Shown here piece after piece: positions 57,863 through 64,000 of a stretch of 64,000 bases of DNA. Both the position numbers and the translations under genes were made by a program. The stretch is taken from contig NC_017045.1 of NCBI RefSeq assembly GCF_000252855.1, positions 372,001 to 436,000 on the forward strand, given 5' to 3'. Each line of letters starts with the position of its first letter. Position 1 is the stretch's first letter. The notes below the pieces were generated by a model that saw only the letters and a program-made list of their open reading frames with translations, was not told the DNA's origin and searched no databases. Source of the stretch: Riemerella anatipestifer ATCC 11845 = DSM 15868 (GTDB lineage: Bacteria > Bacteroidota > Bacteroidia > Flavobacteriales > Weeksellaceae).

Positions 57863-57897
57863 AAAGGCTGTTGCTAGGGGATCTAGTAGCGGCTTTT
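57863..57897 (+). terminator. Terminator of the small acidic gene
   Basis: Stem AAAGGCTGTTGCTA / TAGTAGCGGCTTTT (14 bp with four G-U pairs), 7-base loop, then TT. Confidence 0.8.
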
Positions 57898-57965
57898 TTG
57901 TTGTATTTTTTAAGAAAAAAGCAAAATAGTTATTCTCATATTTTTAGAAAGTGTCAAAAATTGAG

Positions 57966-57973
57966 TATTTTTG
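57966..57973 (+). promoter_or_regulatory. -7 promoter box of the pur genes
   Basis: TATTTTTG, 44 bp before the purL ATG. No ideal -33 TTG. The leader shows no purine riboswitch that I can recognise. Confidence 0.5.
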
Positions 57974-58017
57974 GAACATTCTAATTTTTGAAAAAAGAAA
58001 ATCTAAAAAATCTAATA

Positions 58018-61000
58018 ATGAGTAAAAGGATTTACATAGAAAAAAGAGGGATTTTTGATGTAGAAAGTCCCAAAATTTTCGATGAAATAAAAAATATATT
58101 ACCTAATATTAAGCAGGTGAAGGTTTATAACATCTACGATGTTTTTGGACTTAATGATACTGATTTTGATAAGGTAGTATATAATGTATTTGCAGACCCT
58201 GTAACCGATGTTTTGCACTATGAAAATCCTGCTAAGAGTTCATCTTTTGCTATGGAGTTTCTACCAGGTCAATATGACCAAAGGGCAGATTCTGCGCAGC
58301 AATGTATTGTATTGCTAACAGAAAATACCCAAGCTAAAGTAAGAAGCGGAAAGCTAGTAGAAATAGAGGGTATCAATAAAGAGGAACTACAAAAAGTAAA
58401 AGATTTACTCATCAATAGAGTAGAGTCGCAAGAGAAAGACCTTTCTAAATTGGAAATCCCAAAAGAGGAAATGCCTAAAGAAGTTGTAGTTTATAATGAT
58501 TTTATCACTTTAAACGAATCACAACTAAAGGAGTTCTATACAGAGCAAAACTTCGCCTTTGGTTTAGACGATTTAGCTTATATACAAGATTATTTTAAGT
58601 CAGAACAGAGAAATCCAACAGAAACAGAGCTTAAAGTTTTAGATACTTATTGGAGTGACCATTGCCGACACACCACCTTTGAAACAGAACTTAAAGACAT
58701 TCGTTTTGAGGGACAGTTTAAGGCTACTTTAGAACATATTTTTAAAGATTATTTAGAAAAAAGAGCGTTTTTAGGACGAGAAGCTAAACCTGTTTCGTTA
58801 ATGGATTTGGCTACTATTTGTGCTAAATATTTCCATAAAATGGGAAAACTAGATAATCTTGTGGTTTCAGACGAAATCAATGCTTGTACTATCAAAATAG
58901 ATGCTGAATTTGATGGTAAAAAAGAGCCTTGGTACCTTTTATTTAAAAACGAAACTCACAATCACCCTACGGAAATAGAGCCTTTTGGTGGAGCATCTAC
59001 TTGTTTAGGTGGTGCTATCAGAGACCCGTTATCTGGGCGTTCGTTTGTGTATCAGGCGATGCGTCTTTCGGGAGCGGCAGATGTATTAGAGCCTATGGAA
59101 AACACGCTCAAAGGTAAACTGCCTCAAAGAACAATTACCAAACAAGCGGCTAATGGCTATTCGTCCTACGGAAATCAGATTGGTTTAGCGACGACACAAG
59201 TTTCCGAAATTTATCACGAAGGCTATCGTGCTAAGAGAATGGAAGTTGGTTTTGTAGTGGGAGCTGTGCCTGTAGATTGGGTAAAAAGAGAGCAACCTAA
59301 GGCAGGCGATTTAGTCATTATTTTAGGAGGTGCTACGGGTAGAGACGGCGTAGGAGGTGCTACTGGAAGTTCCAAAGAGCAAGACGAAACTTCTATCCAT
59401 ACACTATCTACCGAGGTACAAAAGGGTAATGCTGTAGAGGAGAGAAAAATACAAAGGCTTTTCAGAAATCCAGAGGTTACAAAGTTAATTAAAAAATCAA
59501 ATGATTTTGGTGCTGGAGGAGTTTCGGTGGCCATAGGTGAAATAGCTGAAAGTTTGGAAGTCAATCTTGATGTTCTTCCTTTAAAATACGAAGGACTTAA
59601 CGGAACCGAATTAGCTATATCTGAATCTCAAGAGAGAATGGCAGTGGTAATAGATGCCAACGATAAAGATAAATTCATCAACTTTTGTAAGGCGGAGAAT
59701 ATTCTAGCAGTAGAAGTTGCTAAAGTTACAGATTCTGGCAGAATGCAAATGTTTTGGAAAGGTGATAAGATTGTGGATTTAAGCCGTACATTTTTGGATA
59801 CCAATGGCTGTTCTAAAAAACAAGAAGTAGCGGTTAATCACCTTCAAGAAGTACATACAGAAAGGTTAGAATTTAACGAAACTAACTTAAAAAAATTATT
59901 AGCTGACAAAAATGTGTCTTCTCAAAAAGGGTTGTTGGAAATGTTTGACTCTAGCGTGGGAGCAACTACGGTAGCGATGCCTCTAGGTGGAAAACATCAA
60001 TTAACACCAATGGAGGGAAGCGTTCAAACTTTACCAATTATGGAGGCTAAGGATATAGAAACCGTTTCTTTAGCCAGTTGGGGATTTGATGCCGCTATTT
60101 CGGAACAAAACTCAATGGTGGGAGCGGCTAATGCCGTAGTGGAAAGTGTGGCTAAAATTGTAGCGATGGGTGGAGATTTCCGCAAAATTCGTTTAAGTTT
60201 CCAAGAATATTTTGAGAAACTTGGGCAAAATCCAGATAAATGGGGGAAACCATTAGCCTCGTTGCTAGGAGCTTATCATGCTCAGATGAACTTTGAGTTA
60301 GCCGCTATTGGCGGAAAAGACTCTATGTCTGGTACTTATCAAGACATCAATGTACCGCCTACACTTATTTCGTTTGCGTGTGCAGATGGTCAGAAATCAA
60401 ATATCATTTCGCCTGAATTTAAAAAAGCAGGAAATTTAATTTATCATTTCTATCATCAATTTCAAGAAACAGAAGAAGCTAAAGGACTTCCTAATTATAA
60501 TGATTTAAAGGAAATATACACCTATATTTTCAATCAAATTAAAGATAAAAAAATCGTTTCTATAAAAACCATAAAAGAAGGTGGTCTTGCTGTGGGATTA
60601 GCCAAAATGGCTTTTGGAAATGGGTTAGGAGCGATAGTTAATGCTAATGATACAGCTTTATTAGAAAAAAATATCGGAGGATTACTTATTGAAAGTACAG
60701 AGCCTTTATCTCACCAGTTACTACAAAAGATAGGTGAAGTTAGCAACGATAAACAATTAGTAATCAACAATGATAGTTTTGATATAGATGATTTGAAGAA
60801 AGTCTATTGTCAAACTTTTGAACCGCTTTTCCCAACAAAGGAAAAACAAAAAATAGAGCTAGAATTAGATACCCAACTCAATTCTATTGAACCTAGAACG
60901 ATTATCATTAAAAAACATCATATTACCAAACCAAAGGTATTCACGCCTGTTTTCCCAGGTACTAATTGCGAATATGAAACACTTAATGCCTTCCGAAAAG

Positions 61001-61722
61001 AAGGAGCAGAGGTTTCTATGAAGCCACTGGTTAATCTTAACCACAATGCTTTGCAAGAGAGTATCAAAGCGTGGGCTAAGGAGATAGACCAATCCCAAAT
61101 TTTGGCTTTTTCGGGTGGTTTTTCCGCCGGAGACGAACCAGATGGCTCTGCCAAATTCATCGTAAATGTGCTTAAGAATGATATAATGCGTGAGGCTGTA
61201 CACCGACTTTTGGAAAGAGATGGTATGATTATCGGTATCTGTAATGGCTTCCAAGCATTGGTAAAATCAGGTCTATTACCTTATGGTGAGATTAGAGATT
61301 TAGACCAAAATTCGCCTACTTTAGCTCATAATAGCATCGGAAGACATATTTCTCAAATGGTAAATGTGGAGGTGGTTAATGAGGATAGCCCTTGGCTTAA
61401 AGGTATGAAAGGAGAGATTTATACCATTCCAATTTCCCACGGAGAGGGACGATTTATGGCATCAGAAGAAGTGATTACTCAATTATACAAGAATGGACAA
61501 ATTGCGACACAATATGTAGATTTAGACGGAGCTATTGCTCACGGTATGCCATACAATCCTAACAATTCTCTATTTGCAATTGAGGGTATTACCAGCCCTT
61601 GCGGTAAGATATTCGGTAGAATGGGACACCCTGAACGCTATGCAGAAGGATTGATGAAGAATATCCCAACGGCAAACTATCATAATATATTTAAGAACGG
61701 GGTTTCTTATTTCAGAGATTAA
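58018..61722 (+). CDS. purL: Phosphoribosylformylglycinamidine synthase, single-chain large form
   Basis: 1,234 residues from the ATG at 58018, the large form that joins PurS-like, synthase and amidotransferase domains. The order is an N-terminal PurS-like part (1-130), linker, two AIRS-type ATP domains (HNHPTEIEPFGGAST, GDLVIILGGATGRDG) and a C-terminal glutaminase domain from about 960. The nucleophile Cys is in GICNGFQALVKSG near 1077, with the closing GRMGHPER. It makes FGAM from FGAR, ATP and glutamine. The in-frame TTG at 57988 would add 10 residues that families lack, so the ATG is preferred. purC follows 50 bp later. Confidence 0.97.
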   Translation: MSKRIYIEKRGIFDVESPKIFDEIKNILPNIKQVKVYNIYDVFGLNDTDFDKVVYNVFADPVTDVLHYENPAKSSSFAMEFLPGQYDQRADSAQQCIVLLTENTQAKVRSGKLVEIEGINKEELQKVKDLLINRVESQEKDLSKLEIPKEEMPKEVVVYNDFITLNESQLKEFYTEQNFAFGLDDLAYIQDYFKSEQRNPTETELKVLDTYWSDHCRHTTFETELKDIRFEGQFKATLEHIFKDYLEKRAFLGREAKPVSLMDLATICAKYFHKMGKLDNLVVSDEINACTIKIDAEFDGKKEPWYLLFKNETHNHPTEIEPFGGASTCLGGAIRDPLSGRSFVYQAMRLSGAADVLEPMENTLKGKLPQRTITKQAANGYSSYGNQIGLATTQVSEIYHEGYRAKRMEVGFVVGAVPVDWVKREQPKAGDLVIILGGATGRDGVGGATGSSKEQDETSIHTLSTEVQKGNAVEERKIQRLFRNPEVTKLIKKSNDFGAGGVSVAIGEIAESLEVNLDVLPLKYEGLNGTELAISESQERMAVVIDANDKDKFINFCKAENILAVEVAKVTDSGRMQMFWKGDKIVDLSRTFLDTNGCSKKQEVAVNHLQEVHTERLEFNETNLKKLLADKNVSSQKGLLEMFDSSVGATTVAMPLGGKHQLTPMEGSVQTLPIMEAKDIETVSLASWGFDAAISEQNSMVGAANAVVESVAKIVAMGGDFRKIRLSFQEYFEKLGQNPDKWGKPLASLLGAYHAQMNFELAAIGGKDSMSGTYQDINVPPTLISFACADGQKSNIISPEFKKAGNLIYHFYHQFQETEEAKGLPNYNDLKEIYTYIFNQIKDKKIVSIKTIKEGGLAVGLAKMAFGNGLGAIVNANDTALLEKNIGGLLIESTEPLSHQLLQKIGEVSNDKQLVINNDSFDIDDLKKVYCQTFEPLFPTKEKQKIELELDTQLNSIEPRTIIIKKHHITKPKVFTPVFPGTNCEYETLNAFRKEGAEVSMKPLVNLNHNALQESIKAWAKEIDQSQILAFSGGFSAGDEPDGSAKFIVNVLKNDIMREAVHRLLERDGMIIGICNGFQALVKSGLLPYGEIRDLDQNSPTLAHNSIGRHISQMVNVEVVNEDSPWLKGMKGEIYTIPISHGEGRFMASEEVITQLYKNGQIATQYVDLDGAIAHGMPYNPNNSLFAIEGITSPCGKIFGRMGHPERYAEGLMKNIPTANYHNIFKNGVSYFRD

Positions 61723-61772
61723 AAATGAGTGAATGTTTTAGAAAAATAATAAAATAAATAAAAAGTATAAAA

Positions 61773-62492
61773 ATGAGTCAGAAAGGAGCTATGCTTTACG
61801 AAGGTAAGGCGAAACAGGTATTCGCTACAGATAAAGCAGACGAGGTGATTGTTCGTTTTAAAGATGATGCTACGGCATTTAATGCTCAAAAAAAAGGACA
61901 AGTAGATAAGAAAGGGCAAATGAATAATGCCATTACAACGCTTATTTTTCAATATCTTAATGAGAAGGGAATTCCTACCCATTTTATTAAACAACTAGAC
62001 GACAGAGAGCAGTTGGTGAAAAAGGTGGATATTATTCCGTTGGAAATGGTAGTGAGAAACTACTCTGCGGGAAGTATGGCACAGCGTTTAGGTATGGAAG
62101 AAGGCATTAAATCTCCTATTACTATTTTTGATATTTGCTATAAAAAAGATGAGTTGGGAGACCCACTAATCAACGATTATCACGCTATATTTCTAGGAGC
62201 TGCTACAAGAGAAGAACTAGACGAAATGTATTCGTTAACAGGTAGAATCAACCAAATTCTAATTGAATTATTTGATAAAATGAATATCATCTTGGTAGAT
62301 TTTAAAATAGAACTTGGCAAAACTTCAGACGGACAAATCATTTTAGCTGATGAAATCTCTCCCGACACTTGCCGCCTTTGGGATAAAGATACAATGAAAA
62401 AATTAGATAAAGACCGTTTTAGAAGGGATTTAGGTGGTGTTACAGAGGCATACGAGGAAATTTACGAAAGACTAAAAAAAGTGTTAGCATAA
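61773..62492 (+). CDS. purC: SAICAR synthetase
   Basis: 239 residues, the normal bacterial length. Signature [13 protein letters not shown] near 8-20 and [11 protein letters not shown], then [20 protein letters not shown]-like ([21 protein letters not shown], residues about 88-107) and the tail [13 protein letters not shown]. It joins CAIR with aspartate. Part of the purL-purC-purF run, 50 bp after purL and 28 bp before purF. Confidence 0.97.
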   Translation: MSQKGAMLYEGKAKQVFATDKADEVIVRFKDDATAFNAQKKGQVDKKGQMNNAITTLIFQYLNEKGIPTHFIKQLDDREQLVKKVDIIPLEMVVRNYSAGSMAQRLGMEEGIKSPITIFDICYKKDELGDPLINDYHAIFLGAATREELDEMYSLTGRINQILIELFDKMNIILVDFKIELGKTSDGQIILADEISPDTCRLWDKDTMKKLDKDRFRRDLGGVTEAYEEIYERLKKVLA

Positions 62493-62520
62493 CTAACTCA
62501 TATTTAGGATATATTAACTA

Positions 62521-63996
62521 ATGAAAAACTTAACTGAACATAAGGAAACTTATCTAAAGCAGTTTCAACATCGTCCGTATGGAAGAAACCTGTTGAGAAC
62601 GAAACAAGAAGAGGCTTTAGACGCTCCACAAGAAGAATGCGGTATTTTTGGACTGTATTCGGAAGAAAATTTGGATACCTTTTCATTATCTCAATTTGGG
62701 CTTTTTGCTCTTCAGCACAGAGGTCAAGAGGCTTGTGGTATTTCTGTAAGTAACAGCGGAAAAATCATCAATATTAAAGATGAAGGGCTTGTTCTAGATG
62801 TCTATAAAGAAATTAAAGACCCCGAAGATTTTATGGGGAATGCCGTAATAGGGCATACCAGATATACCACAGCTGGAGATAAGAAAAAATACAACTATCA
62901 GCCGTTTTTTGCTAAAAATGAGTACGACCAAATTATCCTATCCATAGCTCATAATGGTAACCTAACCAACGCTATGGAACTAAAGCAAGAGCTAGAAGCA
63001 GAGGGCGTGGTTTTTAGAGCAACTTCCGATTCTGAAGTTATCCTAAGACTTATACAAAAAAACTTAGATTTAGGGCTTCGTGGAGCGATAAAGGTAACTA
63101 TGGAGAAGATAAAAGGTGCTTACTCCGTGGTGGGAATGACCCGAAATAAATTCTTTGCCTTTAGAGATTTTAACGGCATTCGTCCGTTGGTATTAGGAGA
63201 GATGAAGGAAAGTAATACCTATGTAGTCGCTTCTGAAAGTTGTGCTTTAGACGCTGTGGGAGCTACTTATGTAAGAGATATTAAACCTGGAGAAATCATC
63301 TATACAGGTGAAAACGAAGAGGGGCTGAAATCTTATATGGTTAAAAATGACTGTGAAAGAAACATTTGCTCTTTCGAGTACATCTATTTTGCACGACCAG
63401 ACTCTGAGATGGAGCAGATAAATGTACACGAAATTAGAGAAAAATCTGGGGAGAAAATTTGGGAACAAGCTCCTGTAGAGGCTGATATTGTTATAGGTGT
63501 TCCTGATTCTGGAGTACCAGCCGCTATTGGGTTTTCTAAAGCATCGGGCATTCCGTTTCGTCCTGTTTTAATTAAAAATAGATACATTGGTCGCTCTTTT
63601 ATCGTGCCTACACAAGAGATGAGAGAGCGAATAGTAAATCTAAAACTCAACCCTATTATTTCCGAAATTAAAGGAAAACGAGTAGTAATTATAGATGACT
63701 CTATTGTAAGAGGTACAACTTCCAAACGATTGGTGAAGATTTTAAAAGATGCTGGAGTTAAAGAAATACACTTTAGAAGCGTATCTCCGCCTATTATTGC
63801 ACCGTGTTATTTGGGAATAGATACACCCACAAAAGACGATTTAATCTCTGCCAATATGAGTTTAGAAGAACTGAGAAATTATTTAGGAGTGGATACTCTA
63901 GAGTTTTTAAGCTTAGAAAATCTTAAAGCTATTTTGGGCTCGGATAAACATTGTTTCGGTTGTTTTACAGAGCGTTATCCTGTAGCTAAAGACTAA
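62521..63996 (+). CDS. purF: Amidophosphoribosyltransferase with N-terminal extension and Fe-S cysteines
   Basis: 491 residues. The nucleophile is Cys40 in EECGIFG, preceded by 39 residues. In related enzymes the propeptide before this Cys is cut off, but it is usually short (about 11 residues), so this extension is long. The glutaminase domain (40-260) has RGQEACGIS, HTRYTTAG and HNGNLTNA. The PRPP site VVIIDDSIVRGTTSKR lies near 385. Four cysteines match the Fe-S cluster type: one in NICSFEYIYF, one in APCYLGID and two in KHCFGCF. It makes phosphoribosylamine from PRPP and glutamine, the first purine step. No terminator is visible before the window end. Confidence 0.97.
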   Translation: MKNLTEHKETYLKQFQHRPYGRNLLRTKQEEALDAPQEECGIFGLYSEENLDTFSLSQFGLFALQHRGQEACGISVSNSGKIINIKDEGLVLDVYKEIKDPEDFMGNAVIGHTRYTTAGDKKKYNYQPFFAKNEYDQIILSIAHNGNLTNAMELKQELEAEGVVFRATSDSEVILRLIQKNLDLGLRGAIKVTMEKIKGAYSVVGMTRNKFFAFRDFNGIRPLVLGEMKESNTYVVASESCALDAVGATYVRDIKPGEIIYTGENEEGLKSYMVKNDCERNICSFEYIYFARPDSEMEQINVHEIREKSGEKIWEQAPVEADIVIGVPDSGVPAAIGFSKASGIPFRPVLIKNRYIGRSFIVPTQEMRERIVNLKLNPIISEIKGKRVVIIDDSIVRGTTSKRLVKILKDAGVKEIHFRSVSPPIIAPCYLGIDTPTKDDLISANMSLEELRNYLGVDTLEFLSLENLKAILGSDKHCFGCFTERYPVAKD

Positions 63997-64000
63997 ATTA

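Noticed and set aside
57841-58017. A purine riboswitch in the purL leader
   Set aside because: I see no conserved purine-aptamer core; the hairpin there fits as the terminator of the preceding small gene.
60865-61254. Long antisense ORFs inside purL, such as the 129-codon one here
   Set aside because: They are shadows of a strongly conserved coding frame and have no matching promoter or family pattern. The same holds for antisense frames in polA, parC, icd, trpB and nhaA.

Overview
The window is a mostly core chromosomal segment of a low-GC member of the Bacteroidota, most likely family Weeksellaceae (the Riemerella/Chryseobacterium group). The evidence is flavobacterial-type promoters (TAnnTTTG at -7), few Shine-Dalgarno sequences, type IX secretion (T9SS) sorting domains, a monomeric NADP isocitrate dehydrogenase, RNase Y, a one-polypeptide PurL and a 6S RNA beside zapA. 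The genus is inferred, not proven.

Layout. 1-0.6 kb: 3' part of an IS1595-type transposase. 0.7-8 kb: icd, then a large secreted subtilisin-like protease split by a -1 frame disruption. 8-13.6 kb: recR, a glycosyltransferase, secG and a pair of M16 peptidases (one catalytic, one without the zinc motif). 13.87-14.11 kb: an unusual 12-copy array of TGTWACA with an exact 21-bp period. 14.3-19.5 kb: a UvrD/PcrA-like helicase and polA. 19.5-24.2 kb: two small outer-membrane barrels, a glycosyltransferase, phoH, era and rplS. 24.5-28.7 kb: fhs, a YhhN-like membrane protein and a T9SS metallophosphoesterase. 28.7-29.05 kb: an unexplained GC-richer island. 29-32.8 kb: nucleoside phosphorylase, an SUI1-like factor, rny, 6S RNA, zapA and a coiled-coil gene. 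33-41.6 kb: parE, a small membrane protein, parC, a RelA/SpoT homologue and nhaA. 41.8-44.9 kb: ggt and two poorly known genes. 45-52.5 kb: a complete trp operon (trpE-G-D-tag-C-F-B-orf-A). 52.6-56.5 kb: thrS-infC-orf-rpmI-rplT. 56.6-64 kb: hbd, a small acidic protein, then purL-purC-purF.

The most informative regulatory findings are in non-coding DNA. The trp operon is preceded by a 24-codon leader peptide with tandem Trp codons and a terminator, read from a consensus promoter that leaves almost no 5' leader. infC lacks a usable ATG for its conserved N-terminus and must start at a rare AUA or AUU codon. The 21-bp array sits between the M16 and helicase promoters. I saw no phage, CRISPR, restriction or toxin-antitoxin system.
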